The notes: generated by a model not told the origin, from the letters alone. Counted from the stretch's first letter, positions 1-12,556 are shown. The stretch: 64,000 bases of DNA from Vitrella brassicaformis (GCA_001179505.1 CDMY01000275.1:250233-314232); one strand, 5' to 3'. Numbers and translations: made by a program.

Positions 1-1721
1 CGGCGAGGCCGGAGGGAGGCTATTTTCAACACAAAGGACGGCCTTTTGTCGTGCGAGCCAACGTCAAAATCGTCAAACCCCAGGTCATACATGAAAAGCA
101 TTGCATGGACTCAACCACACATGCAATCTGCCTTCTTTGGTTGGGGTGTGGTGGGTGTGTGTCGTGTGTGATTCATACAGCCACCCAAGACGACTGTCGC
201 CTGGAATATCAAGGAGCTGACTGATGCACTCAAAGCTGCATCGTCAAGCGATGACATCGACGAGCGGAGATTCGAATTCATCGACCAGACGGACACTGGC
301 GAGAATATGCGCTACCTGCAGCCCCGCAAGAAGAAGCCCCCACAGACGGCACCCAAGGCGAAGGCTGCACCGGCTGCTGCTGCTGCTGCTGCTGCTATTT
401 CTCCTGCTGCTGCTGTCACAACTGGTGAGACGCCACATGCAATGCCATGTCAATGATGCCTTGTCACACATCTCAAGTCTATTGTGGATGATATACAGGT
501 GCACAGCCGGTGCATGCACCTCGCAAGCGCCGCCTGAGTACAGCGGGACCTGCAGCCGCCCAGCGGCAAGGAGAACGTTGGGGATGAAGAAACGCCCTCT
601 CCTCTGCAGCTCAAGAAACACAGGGTGCTCTCAGCGATCGCCCGTCAGTTCGGACCTTCTGCGGCATCTCCTGTTCTCCCACGCTCTCGACCTAGCCTTC
701 GGCCCTCTATTGAGAATGATGACGACCTCACTCCTCCCATTCCGCCTTCCCCTCCGGCTGCCATCCCTTTCGGACAGCGGGCGGCTCTGGCAAAAGAAGA
801 GCACCCCGAGAAGGAGGCCACACCTACAGCAGACAAGGGGCAGGCTGCTGGCCCCGTGGGTAACGATGGAGATGGCGGGATGGGCGAGGGGGCAAGAGGG
901 TGCCCCGGGGAGGTGACAAAGGGAAGGCCAAGGGCGGCAGGGGTGAGGCGGCTAATGCGAGAGGAGGAAAAGGAGCACGAACAACAGGAGCGAGACGAGA
1001 AAGAGGAGAAAACCCATTCTGCTTAATTGATTCTGCTCGACGCGTCCACAACTTGCGCAGCCGTTCTGCAGCCAATCCGCCACCCGGACAGCACCAGCCG
1101 CCTGCAGCGAGGAAGAAACGCGTCATTCCCAAGAGTTTTGGCACGAAGGCCGCGAAGCCAGGGCGGGTGGTCAAAAAGGACATAGCCAAGACCGAGTCTG
1201 GCCGGGCGAGCAAAAACAAGGCCAACAAGCCCATCGCAAAGACACAGGGTGGGTGAAAGGGGAGATGGTGCCACAAGTGCAAATCTGGCAATGGATCATT
1301 CTGCTGTCTGTGTTGTGTGCGTGTTGTCTTCCATATTCAGCCAAGCGTGTTCGCGAGAGGCCCATTCGATACGCACCGGCGCCATCTGCCCCGCAAGTAC
1401 GCAACACACCACAACTCACACCTCACCGTGGGTTCATGTCTCTCCCTCTGTGTATATATATTTCTGTCTCTTTTGTGTGTGTATATGTAGGCTGGTGCTG
1501 TCTTCGACGCCAAGGCCAAGACCCAGGTGCAGGCCATGAGGGCCAAGGCGCAGGCCAAGAGTGGTGTGGTGAGGAAGCCACACACCCGCATCGCGTTCGT
1601 CCCTCTCTCTCTCTCTCTCTTTGTAATGAGTGGTATTGGCTCAATGTATGGCAATGTGTGCCACATGCCGCACACCAACATTTCGGCAAATGTTTATCGC
1701 TGCCTGCATTTTATATCGTGA
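1..1721 (+). CDS. Basic, Ala/Lys/Arg-rich hypothetical protein, 5' partial
   Basis: Not recognised. The gene enters from the left edge. A first coding piece ends near position 87, where a GT intron starts, and an exon after an acceptor near 180 reads a charged stretch (IKELTDALKAAS, then FEFIDQTDTGENMRYL) followed by a lysine-rich block and a poly-Ala run. Later pieces are strongly basic. Three 3' exons join in phase: one ending near 1248 (ending with KPIAKTQ), about 1340-1396 (AKRVRERPIRYAP) and 1491-1721 (FDAKAKTQVQAMRAKAQAK). Between about 560 and 900 two coding-like frames do not join cleanly, so an unseen short intron or an indel is possible. Composition suggests a nuclear or nucleic-acid-binding protein, but that is inference. 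The true stop could lie before 1721 if another intron is used. Confidence 0.45.
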
Positions 1722-1934
1722 CGTTTGTTGAGGAGTTGACAGACCTGCCTTCTCGTTGCCTACATGTTATATTTGCTGGCGATGTGTCGTGCTTTCATCA
1801 TTTGAAATGAACAATGACTTCATCGAGCACCGTGTCGCACAAGTCTCAGCCAGCTCTCAGCCAGCCAGCCATCCGGCCGAAGGCACACACCCCCTTCCTA
1901 TCATAATTGTCTGTCTCATGGATGCGCACGGATG

Positions 1935-3102
1935 CTAGTCGTCTTCCTCTACTTCCTCCTCGACATCCTCATCCTCGTCTTCGCTGTCCTCACGCTCACG
2001 CTTCACCTCTTGCTGCGCGGCCTGCACACACACACACGTGATGCACTCATCCATCCATCCAGGCAGGCAGGCAGGACATGCCGTCATGCGATGAAGGCTC
2101 ACCTGGTCGAAGAAGTCGCTGAAGTCCTGCGACACATCGTACTTGCGGGCACGGTAGCGTCGCCGCTCTGCAGCCAGCCATACCGGCAGCCAAGACAGTC
2201 ACTGACTCTGGTGATCGATAGAGTTGCGTACCTTTCATGCAGTTGAGCATGAGGAAGTCGGTGAGGATGGGCGCCAGACCCAGCAGCGCCAGACCTGTGG
2301 ACAGCTGCACAGCAGCCCAGATGGAAAGACAGACGGGTGGCCCCCCGTTGCGACACGAATGCATGTATGGGCTGAGACCTTGAAGATGATAGCTGTGATA
2401 GACACCTTCCATCCAGTGCCTGCACCAACGAGCAGAATCGAGAATCAGCCCCATCGCCTCTCTGTCTTACCGACAGTTCTGATGTAGAAGCGGATGCCCG
2501 TCAGTTTGTTCAGCCGACGCCGGTCAGGGTCACTCAGGTCATACTCAGGATATCTGCAGGCACGTCAATGTGAGAAGCAGGGGGAGGGGGCAAGAAGAGA
2601 CAGTGCACGCATGGAGCCCAGCCGGCCGTGTATTGCTTACGCGAATGTGAATCCGACGTTTCTGTTGTCGAGTAGTGTATCGAGTCGCCTGGCGCGGTAC
2701 TCTGGTCTGCAGTTGGTGGGCGGGCCCTCCACCATACACCGCCAATTCACCTGCACTGCACACAGACAACAGCGAGCGGAGCATGGGAGACAGGCATGAG
2801 GGTCGTGGCGGCTTGTGTCAGCTGCCTTACCTTCGATGGCCGCTCCGAGCTCAGAGACCTCCTCATACCTGCAGGACACACCACACGGGAAGGACAGCCA
2901 TGTGTATGGGGATTCATCGCGTGTTTATTGATGCATCACTCACCTGACAGGTGGGTCGCAGAGGTTGAGCAGATCCCTAACGGTGAACGTGTTGTAGCCC
3001 TCTTCGGGGTACATGATCGGCAGACTCATCGAATTCTTGCTGACACAACAACATGGACACACACATCAACGAACACACACAGCACACATGTTTAGACGAG
3101 AA

Positions 3103-3134
<32 letters not shown>

Positions 3135-3997
3135 ACAAGACTTTTCTCCGCTGCAGCTGCAGGAACTGCACTGCCGATTTGATCCATATTTTGCTCTCCG
3201 CCACACGCAGCTTGAACACCTGACGGAAGAAATGGCCATGACGGAAGGCCAACCCTATCTCGTTAGCCGCTGTTGAGGTCAGTGCACACCTCTGGTCGGC
3301 TGTTGGTCCCTTCTGGACACCACGAGGGCTCCTGACCACAGACATGCATGACACACGATGGGCGCCATATATCTTCCATTCTGCACCACACTCGCCCTAC
3401 TTTGCACAGTTTCTGCGGCGTGCATGTGCCCTGGCCAGATGCGCAGTCGGCATCGGTGGTGCAGGGCCGATCCATATCCTCACACACGTCGCGTGTCTGA
3501 TTCTGAACCTCATACCTACACGCACCACAAAATGGACAACGAAAGAGATTTCGTCTCTTTGTTTGTCGATGGCAGCCAGGCTGACTTTGTAGCGATGAAT
3601 ACGTTGCCGTTTTCGAGCGGCGGGTAGGCAATCTCATCTGCGCTGAATGCCCGCCACTGCAGCGAGCCGCTGCTCTGCGCCAGGACGCTGCCCGACACGT
3701 GTGTGCTGGTGGTGCCCTTGGCTTGCTCGTACTCCTTGTAGCCCTCGTCGTACCAAAACACCTGCACAAGGGATGGCATACAAGAGGGGTCAGATGGATG
3801 GATGGATGGATGAATGGATGGATGGATGGGCGGACGGATCTTTGTCTGTCGGGGGTACGTACGTATCCTGCGATGTAGGCAACGATGAGGAGTTGGACGG
3901 TGAGGTTGGTGAGGCCGAGGTAGCGGTCGATGATGCTGACCTGCTGTTTTGTGTGGTAGGACAACAGGCGGTCAATGTCCTCGTTGAACACCTCCAT
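1935..3997 (-). CDS. P2X-family ligand-gated cation channel
   Basis: About twelve exons. Exon 1 (3863-3997) encodes a cytoplasmic N-terminus with a degenerate P2X YxT-type motif (SYHTKQQ) and the first membrane helix (LTVQLLIVAYIAGY). Exon 2 (3586-3761) starts the ectodomain with FWYDEGYKEYE. A Cys-rich segment starts at 3515, then come IWIKSAVQF, a short exon (2831-2868) ending GAAIE, and 2641-2750 with WRCMV..CRPEYRARRLD, the family's W-C-D/C-x-P-x-Y-x-x-RLD block. 2471-2553 contains LNKLTGIRFYI (family: K-x-YGIRFD). The second helix is in 2232-2304 (ALLGLAPILTDFLML) and the tail at 1935-2021 is Glu/Asp-rich. P2X channels are trimeric cation channels usually gated by ATP, at the plasma membrane or in contractile vacuoles. 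The junction near 3375-3345 needs an intron of only about 25 nt. Several ATP-contact residues look replaced (see findings). Confidence 0.88.
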
Positions 3998-4183
3998 TTT
4001 GCGCTAGTTTGCCGCCAAGCGTTTAGATTGCCCGCGTAAACTCTCTGCCCCTGGGAAAGGGGGGAGCCACGCGTGCGCGCATATGTATAGGTACACACAC
4101 AGAGTACCGTTTTGTCCCTTTACCTCTACATCCCATCCCATACATCCATGCACCACACCCCTGCCTCCAATCAGTCTGTCTGT

Positions 4184-6603
4184 CTACGCCTGACTGTTGC
4201 CACTGTTGCCGCTCTTGGCCGTTTTCGTTCGCGGCGGCAGCCCAGCTTTGGGTCCGCGCTTCACCGGCGTCTGTTTCTTGACGCGCTTGCCGGCGCGGCC
4301 AGTCGGGCGGCCGTCCATGTCGTCGTCGTCCTCAGCCTTCTGGTCGCCAGACGCATCTCGCATGTCACGATTGCGCTTCTTCTTGTTCTTGGCGGCACCC
4401 GCTGCAGATGGGCCACTGGCAGCACTGGCGGCAGCAACAGGTGAGTGGGGTGGGGGAGCAGAAGAGAGGGGGGACGGCTGGGGGGCTGAGGGCTGCGATG
4501 GCGATGGCGATCCGTCTTGGTCTGATGCCTTGCCCTTCTGGTGTGCCGGGGGCTTCGGTGCGCTCTTCTTGGCGGCTCGGGGGCTCCTCCCTCTGATGGC
4601 AACAGCACCACCCCCCGACTGCTCCGCTGCTGGCTGCTGGCTCGACTGAGCGGCACTCGCACCGAGCGACGAGGGAGGTGGGTGGGCTGGTGGTCCGTCT
4701 GCCTTCGCCTTGCGCCACTCGTCGACGGCGTTCTCGTAGGTGTCGAGCATGGTGGGCAGGTCGTCGGTCGTGTAGGGAAGGGTCAGCTGTGCTGTGCCGC
4801 AGATGGATGTGTGGCAGATGGGACATGGAGCACCATCCTCGGGCTGACATGCGCCGCACACCAGATGTCCACACGGCTGGATGACATGGTCCCACTGCAC
4901 ACACATGCACACACTTACATGTGCCGCCCACACCGGGCACATTGCATTGCTATGGCGTACCAGGTGGGTGTTACATGAGGAGCATTTGAGCTTCTTGGTG
5001 AGGCTCTTGGTGCGACGGACAGGTGACTCGAGCTGATAGAGGGCCCTCTTGACGTGGCAGTACCTCTCGTTCGTCCAGGCGGTGCCCTTGGGGTCCTCCC
5101 AGGCCTTGTCGTAGCGGTTCTGTGCAAGAACAGCCTGCACACATACGTCCATCCACACAGACACACATCGGGCATCCATCGGCCGACATGGCACGGCTGA
5201 GAGAGAGGCAAGAACATGTGTTCAGCTTACTGGTTCTCGAGGTCGCGGTTTCTCTGCTCTGCGTCACGTGCCACTGCTGCGAGCTTCTTGTACTTCTGAA
5301 GGCTTCACCCAACAGAGCCAAACAACGACACACCACACCATAACACATAGGTGGAGTCGTGTTTGTGTTGGTCGTTCGGTGCTTGCCTTACTCCTTCTTG
5401 GCTTTGGCTACGTTGTCCTCAGCGCTTTGCTTGTCGTGCTCGAGTGTCTCAATCCTGACCCACCATTCACACGCCACAGAAAGAGAGAGGGACGATGTCT
5501 ACGATGTCTCATTCCTCTCTGACTGTTCCTTCCCCGATTCACTCACTCACCTCTTGTTGCTCTCGTCATTCCTCCGCTGCAGCTCCTGCAGTGCCAGCCG
5601 CAGGATCCTCTCCTCCTCCATCAGTGCCTGCACACTCCCCGCCTCGGCCACACCACCACCACCACCATCACCACCGCCGCCGCCAAACGACTCCTCAACA
5701 CCGCCACGCTGCTGGCCGGGACGCATCAGAGCGTGTGCAGCAGGGGAGATGGGACGCAGCACGCTCTGGCCGTCGGGGATGGCTGAGGGGTGATGGGTAT
5801 GGGTACGCGGGGAGGCCGATGACCCAGCACCGTCCTCCTGCTGCAGGCCGTTTTGCTGAGCCACCATGCCGTGAACACCGTCAGCGCCACGCCCCCCACT
5901 CCCCGCCCTCGCCCCCTCTGGTGTCAGCTCCCTGCTACTGTTGTCGCCCTTCTTCCTGCCCTGGGCTCCTTTGACCTTCTTCCGTCGCTTCAGCAAGACG
6001 ATCTGGCACGGCTGGGCATCGGCTATGTCGTGGGCGCCAGCCGCGGCAGGGGCGTGAGTGTCGGCGGCTGAGTGTGTGTGTGTGGGGTGTGTGCGTGGCT
6101 TGGTTGTGGGGAGGTGAGGCTGCAGCAACGGGTACAGGGACCGGAACCTGCACGGCATAGGACAAAGGCCTCAGATGTATGTCGTGTATGCCATCCATCC
6201 GGCCGTCCATGTATGTATGCGTTGGCGAGAGTGGCTTACGAGGTGTGTCCGTTGTTGATGGCGCTATCTACGTCTGGCGTGAGGGGCATGAACACCGCGT
6301 ACGAGGGCCAGAAGAAGTGGTCCCTCTCGACCCCCATGAACGTTGGTGAACGGATCTGCAGCAGACGATCACGGTCCTCCGCAGTCGCACAGTCAACCAC
6401 CGCCACCTGCAGCCATCCATCCATCCATCCATCGATCGTGTGTGTGCGCTACTGCATGTGCTTCGTGTGGCATTGCATACCTCGTCGTCCACGCCCGCAC
6501 GGCAGCCTTTGATGTCCCTGATGATCTGCTGGGTCGGCATCGATGTTCTCCTCGTCGAGCTGATGGATGCATTGAGGCTCTTGAGGAACGTGCTGGAGGA
6601 CAT
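4184..6603 (-). CDS. RING-type zinc finger protein, probable E3 ubiquitin ligase
   Basis: Last exons are 4184-4894 and 4961-5134. Together they encode a RING: KCSSCNTHL, then after the splice WDHVIQPCGHLVCGAC and CPICHTSI, giving C-x2-C, C-x-H-x2-C-x2-C and C-x2-C. A basic, Ser/Pro/Ala-rich disordered tail with poly-Asp and KRVKKQTPVKR follows, which could be a nuclear localisation signal. Upstream exons (5228-5305, 5395-5459, 5551 to about 6060) read as charged, helical coiled-coil sequence (LQKYKKLAAVARDAEQRNRDLEN; IETLEHDKQSAEDNVAKAKK), with an Ala/Gly-rich insert. Further upstream, 6240-6408 (VVDCATAEDRDRLLQIRSPTF) and 6483 to about 6603 continue the frame. The ATG at 6603 is a possible start, but the chain may run on into the next exons, so this and the following entry may be one gene. 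RING plus coiled coil fits an E3 ligase; the substrate is unknown. Confidence 0.65.
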
Positions 6604-6755
6604 CTCGCTGGAGTCGCAGCCTGTCGTCTGTCGGCGCCTGGTCAGGGGGGATGGGCTCAGTGTAGAGGGTGGGATTGGACACTGTACACCTGCATAGCAT
6701 ACACACAGATAGATGACACATGGTCAGGGGCCCTCCCTCTGTCTCCTCCCTCCCT

Positions 6756-8475
6756 CACTTGTCCGCATCGGTTGTTGCCAGCACGAGTTTGGTCCGCCCT
6801 CTGATCCGCGCGTACCCCACCGTCTCCCCCGCACGGCCCTCCTGCTCGAGCACCCCAGCCGAGTATCGGTCGTGACACAGCACGTATGCCTGGTCGTGTG
6901 TGTTGGGTGATGCTCTTTCAGGTGCAGTGGCCACGGCCGCTATGATGGGGGGGCGGAAGGGGGTTGTGTGAGAGGCGGTGGTGTTGAGGGCCTTGCTGTA
7001 GAAGCTATCCATGAGTGACTCGAACAACGCTTGGGGCGGGATCACACGGGTGCTGACACGTACGTCACACATTCATACACACTTGCGCCCAAATGCATGG
7101 ATGAATGTTGTGTCAATTCATTGTCCCTCCCTCCCTCCCTCCCTCCCTCCCGGCAGTGCATGGAATGAGGGTCGTGTGTGCACACACTCACGCGTCATGT
7201 GGCTTCTTGATGCGCATGAAGGACGGCGAGGGGACGGCGTCGGCATCCACACCCAGCAGTGCCTTCAACTCAGAGCTGTGGAACCTCAACCCGCCCGTCG
7301 CACCTGCGCCACACGCAGACACGCACAAACACACACGCGTCCTTTCCCTCTCCCTCTGTCCCTCCCTGCGTCATGATGTGTGAGTGTGCTGACCCGGCCT
7401 CACTGCATCCCACTTGGCCTTGAGCTCCTCTGACACGAGCGACGGCTGGTCATTGCCGTTGGCTGGTGCGAGCGTAGGGTGGTGCTGGGCGTCGAGACCA
7501 TAGTCGGCCAGTAGTGCACCGATGCGGGAGGGAGGGGAGGGGTCGGTGGTGGTGGGGTTGAGGTTGGCCTGCTCGAGGGTCGGCATGCGATGCTCAGCTA
7601 TCTCACTCACATGCTGCGCACCAGTGCCCTGAACCACACACACAACACACACACACACACACACACACGCGCGTCGACGGCGCACCCGCCCGCTCTCCCC
7701 ACGTCACGTTGCGTACCGTCTCGTTGTGCGCACAGGAACTCACTTGGCCGCCGGGGCGACGACCTTCCGCACTCTGCACCAACTAACCCACCGACACACA
7801 CGGTTTTCACGAGGTGGTTGCTGTGGTGGGTACATGTATGTATGTGTTGTGAGTCTGTCTGGCTAACCGCAAATATATATACCATGAAACGGGTATCGAG
7901 GCCAGGGATGCGCACAGGCAGGGGTGCCTCACCGCTGCTCGAACTGCCAGCGACTGATGGAGTGGAGGGAATGCAGCACACCACGTGCACACAAGAAATT
8001 GACGCATCCATCCACACATCCGTTGCGGTTTGTGGTGTGGGTGGGTGAGGCACCCACCTGGTGCTGCAGCAGCAGCAGCAGCAAGTGCCTGCAGGCCAGG
8101 CATGTCGTCCGGCAGCAGGCCTTTCCCACGCAGTTGTTCTAGCTCCTCCATGTTCTCCAGACAGGTGCGCCTCTCCTGCACCATCCATCCATCCGTCACA
8201 CGCGGGCGGCCGCACAGCCATGTGCTGTGCTGCGCACCTCAACGCCGTGCGCATAGATGCATGCGCCGCCCCTGTAGCAGCCGCCTGGGGTCTGCAGCAC
8301 TCAGCACAAGACCAACATAACCAAGCAGCGGCGGCCGGCACATGGATGGATGTTCGTGCAGCTTTCTGTGCACTGTTGTATGTGCGCTGACATGGAAGAA
8401 GTTGCAGTCGTAAGTCTTGTAGACCAACGGCTTCCAGAGAAGTCCAGCCTTGATGGCCGCCAGCAGTCCACTCAT
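6756..8475 (-). CDS. Hypothetical multi-exon protein, possibly the N-terminal part of the RING gene
   Basis: Not recognised. A plausible start at 8475 reads MSGLLAAIKAGLLWKPLVYK, with an upstream in-frame Met at 8535. Exons follow at about 8390-8475, 8056-8177 (ENMEELEQLRGKGLLPDDM plus an Ala run), about 7887-7975, a short one near 7744-7775, about 7394-7625 (a hydrophilic segment with RIGALLADYGL), 7191-7303 (ELKALLGVDADAVPSPSFMR) and 6756 to about 7046 (a segment ending TKLVLATTDAD). Splice donors and acceptors are consistent and codon use matches neighbours. After the 6756 donor, the next exon (about 6480-6660) has two coding-like frames that do not join in one phase. The gene could therefore end there, continue into the RING protein, or be interrupted by an indel. 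Confidence 0.45.
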
Positions 8476-8852
8476 CGGAGGGAACACAGCAAGGGTAGAA
8501 AGCGGTTGGTGCGCGTTGCAATGACAATGTTTCACGAGGATCGTTAGGGCATTGATGCGAACTTATCAATTGGAAGTTCGCCACCATGCCACCACGTCAC
8601 CATTGCATTGTCGAGTAAGCGATCGTCAAGTCAGGAGGGTCACATCAATGAACCAACCAACGGGCCAATGCACACATGTCCTGTCCTGTCTTGTCCTGTC
8701 CTGTAGATTGAATGAATGAAATGACGGACAAATAAGTCCAGCGACACACACGCGACACACACGACATGCAGGCATGCAGGCATGCATTGATGTACGTAAG
8801 TCGGCCAGTCAGTCACCCAGCCACCAACCCGAGATGGCCCCACGTGGCTGAC

Positions 8853-10732
8853 TCACTCCTTGTCCTCGCCGTCCTCCCCACCATCGCCGTCCTCCTTGCC
8901 GTTCTCCTGGTGTGTCGCCTTGGCCTCCTTGGCCTCGCCCTTCTCATCCACCTCGGCCCCATCCTCGCCCTCGACCTCGTCCTCGGGCACGTCCTCGCCG
9001 ATTTCACCCATCGTCTCGTCCTGCAAGACAAGACGCAGCCGCGACGCGTGTGAGCGCTGTAGTGTGCGGTGTGGTGGTGTTCGGGCGGTTTTACCTGTTC
9101 CTCATCGCTTTCCTCCTCTTCGTCGCCCTCTTCGTCCTCGGCCTGCAGTGCAGTGCAGCCGAATGTTGGTGGGATGAGTGGATCGTGTGAGTGCGGTTTG
9201 GGGCATCTATCTCACCGCTTCCCTGAGGAGCTCGTTGAGGTGGCGCTCGTCCTCACCGCCAACCACGATGATCTGATAAATGGATGGATGGATTGATCAG
9301 TCGATGCACACATAACATAGGCAAGGGGGAAACTGCCAGTGTCCATGCTGTCTGCTATGTGTAGCCCACCCACCTCGGATTTCTGCACGAATGTGCCTCC
9401 CCGTCTTGTGATCTCATCCTTCACCAAATCCATCGCCTGGTGGCCACACAGACAGATAGATAGACAAATAGGCAGCAACACCACAATACGTTTATGTGTG
9501 TAGGGCGTGATGTTTATGAGTGAGAGGGAGTGGAGGGGGGGTGCGGACCTCTTTCATTTTCTTCATGCCGAGTTGTCTGTCGAGGCATGAGCCGATGAGC
9601 ACGTACTGCGGGGGCGCTATCAGCTTCACTGACATCTCCATCTCCTGCTGTGTACGTATGGATGGAAGTAACATAGATGGACACGATGTCGCCAGCCGCC
9701 TCAAGGCGTTTTTTGGTGTCGTTTCTGTGTGCGCGTACCCCCTCTGTGCTGATGGTGTGTGCCTTCATGAGAGCGTCCTTGACGGCGGTGACGCCCTCGT
9801 AGCCAAAACAGCACACATCCAATCGCACCCTGCACACACCACAGCACAGCAGCCACGGACGGGCACACACACATACAGTGAGTGAGTGGGTCATCCATCG
9901 ATGTGCGGTGCGTTCCCTGCCCTGACCTCAGTTTGATGGCTTGTGGCGTGAGTCGCCTCTTGATGTCAGAGAGGAGGGCCTCCTTGACGTCCTCGGCCAC
10001 ATCCAGACCACCAAACACCTCATCGGGCTCCGCGACGGCCTCCTGAACACAGCATAGGAACACATCAATGTTCACACATAGATGTGGGTCGATCCCTCGA
10101 TGGCTGTCTGCCTGTATACATACCTTGAACGCTTCATGTGCGCTGCCATATTTTCTGTCGAGAGGCCATGTGACGCGGCTGTTGAGCTCGTCGACAGTCA
10201 TGCCCTTGGTCTGCATCCGCCACACAACACGCACATCCACATCCACAGGCGAGTCGAGTCGTGCAGCGCACCTGAGCGACGTGTCTGACGATGGTCTGCA
10301 CGAGTTTGGCAATCGAATACTTCTCCTCACACTTGACAATGTCCTCTGGGGACACCCTGCATAGCATACACGCATCCAGTGCACACACAGCAAGACACCC
10401 CGCCCTGTCTGTCTGTGTGACATGGCTGGCTGGCCCACCCACCTCCTCTTTGACAGATCGATGTATCCCTTTGACTCGTCGACGCGTAGCACCATGACGA
10501 CCTCTGTCTTGCCCACCCGGATGAGCTTCGACACAGATCTGAACCGCCGCTTGGAGAGCTCAGACATGAGGATCATGCCCTCGATGTTGTTGTACTCGAG
10601 CAACGACACGTACGCTCCCATGTCGGCTATCCGGCGCACGATCACCATCACCAAGTCATCCGGCTTCGGGAACCGCTGCTCGTAGAACCGGCAGTCGCCC
10701 AACGAAGCACGCACGAACGGCTCACTCGCCAT
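8853..10732 (-). CDS. Translation initiation factor eIF2 subunit alpha
   Basis: Ten exons: 10443-10732, 10272-10356, 10134-10210, 9927-10042, about 9739-9829, 9550-9648, about 9374-9438, about 9217-9273, about 9097-9142 and 8853 to about 9021. The first exon is an S1/OB fold (YVSLLEYNNIEGMILMSELS; GKTEVVMVLRVDESKGYIDL). Ser60 in MSELSKRRFRS aligns with the regulatory serine 51 phosphorylated by stress eIF2 kinases. The helical domain (VSPEDIVKCEEKY) and C-terminal alpha/beta domain (FGYEGVTAVKDAL; VKLIAPPQYVLI) follow. The tail (last two exons) is almost entirely Asp/Glu with some Lys, longer than in animals. The protein delivers initiator Met-tRNA to the 40S subunit as part of the eIF2 heterotrimer in the cytosol. 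Confidence 0.95.
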
Positions 10733-11362
10733 GATGGTGGTCTGGATGCGCTGATACTTGCTTAAAACGCGGGACTGCTCACGAGATCTTCGGGACTGCA
10801 GCTGCTAGCTACGAGTGCTGTTCAAGGCAACGTGCCTCGGACCTCTCCAACCTTTGCGGAGATCTTCGCGAATAAGCACTGCTACCTACGAAGCGGCCCA
10901 CGAGACGCGAGAGCTACAGAGCTTCCGGGGGACGTTGCGTTCAACAAATCGGTGAGTCAATCAATCAATTCATACGAGAGCCGGAAAGCAATGCACGTGA
11001 CGTGCTCACTACAAAACCGACACTGAGACAACACCGTTCATGCAATTAATGTGCTATCTTCCGTACGTCTGTCTACCATGGACGTACGTGTGCACAAGGC
11101 ACACAGACAACCACTCGTTTCGCTCACTAACTAACGCACAAACCAATCACACCACACCAACGTAGATGCACTTTGACAGCACAAGACAAGACCAAAGGCT
11201 GCGCACCGCACCTGGCTATGTTTTGCCATCGATCGATCGTCGCGGCCTAGATAGACTTGATGGATGACCCTTCCTTCCCCTTGATCTCATGCATACCCTA
11301 CCTACTACACCCCTACTACAAAAACCGCCCGCCGTACCGCATACCACATCACATGCAGTCAG
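10733..11362. other. Intergenic, 630 bp
   Basis: Lies upstream of the eIF2-alpha start and downstream of the phytase-like stop, so it should hold the eIF2-alpha promoter and the phytase-like 3' end. Some in-frame open sequence near 10,832-11,026 has no splice logic or recognisable similarity. I see no RNA gene or repeat family. Confidence 0.5.
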
Positions 11363-12556
11363 TCACTCCGCAAAGGTGACAGAAAAGAACAGGAACTGAG
11401 TGAATTGCTCACGGTCGAAGTTGTTGTCAGACACAAACACCAGCAGGTGTCTGCCGTCGGCCAACTTGGGCCCAAGTGTCATGCCCTCCACGTTGTCGAG
11501 CTCTATGCCCAGCTGGTCGAAGTCAAACACCAGCGTCTTGTCCACAGCCAGCGAAGCCAAGTCGGGTGTCTCCTCAACAGCCGGCAGCGACTCGAACAGG
11601 CGGCGAAGAGTCCTGTGAGCCGGAAGGTCGACGTGTATCTCGTACAGCCGGACCTTGTTTCCCTTGCCGACCGAGAAGCTCCGCTCGAGGGCCAGAAACG
11701 ACCCCTCGTTGTTGATAGCCAGCAGCTCCACAAGTCCGGTGGTCGAGAACTCGTCAGCCGGCTCCGGCTCCTCGGCGATGGGATCGGTATAGTAAAAGTC
11801 CTCAGCCACGGGCAGGTGAGTGCGGAGGTCATAGATGAGTATGCGGCACAAAGTCCCCTCTGAGGTGGTGGGTGCCGGGCCGTCTTGGAAGAGCGCATTC
11901 TCGGTCGCTGTGATGAGCCACTTGCGGTCTGGCGTCACCGTGAGGCTTTCAAAAGCGGCGTTGTTCCTGACGCCACTGGACTCGTCGGCCGTGGGCAAGT
12001 AGGGGTGGGGGACGAACAGGTTCTTGTCCTGAGTGCCGCCAAGCGAGAAGGACCGCACAGAGGGGTCGATGAGTTCGGTCTGGACGCCCTCCTCAGCCAG
12101 GAACAGCTCGTGGGGGCCCACCAACGTCAGGCCCTCGGGATCCAGCTCCTCTGGCGCGAATGGAGGCTGGCCCTCGCCGGCTTTGAGGAACGTAACGCTG
12201 TTGAACTGGACGTCGATCTGAGGGCCGTCTGCCGCGTCATCACTCACATCAATACCAGCCGTGTACCAGCGGTAGTCCTTCCGGTCGTCCGAGAGTGTGT
12301 AGTACAGCTCCCTGCCGTAATCGTATGTGATGGCCGAGAGACCGCCGACCTCCGTGCCGTCAAGCTGAAGGCCTGCACACACACAACACGCAGCAGCCGG
12401 TTTCTGTCAGGCGCCTTCCTCTGCACCCCGTACGATACCTGTTTCGAATATCTTCTCTCCGATGAAATGAATCGATGCCACACGGTTAGCCTGTCCTTCT
12501 GTTGAGAAGAGGAGGGAAGCAACAGCGGAAAGGACGACAAGGTTGGAAGGCCGCAT
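11363..12556 (-). CDS. Secreted phytase-like / esterase-like beta-propeller protein
   Basis: Two exons: 12439-12556 and 11363-12372. The first encodes a signal peptide (MRPSNLVVLSAVASLLFSTE), which fixes the start at 12556 rather than at upstream in-frame Mets. The rest, about 335 residues in one exon, resembles the phytase-like (esterase-like activity of phytase) domain. Supporting elements are GLSAITYDYGRELYYTLSDD at the start, a DPEGLTL strand, NAAFESLTVTPDRKWLITAT, ELLAINNEGSFLALERS, and a closing NVEGMTLGP with LLVFVSDNNF. This family is predicted to form a propeller acting on phosphate esters; substrate and metal dependence are unknown. No other domain or membrane anchor is seen, so secretion or entry into the endomembrane system is likely. 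Confidence 0.8.
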
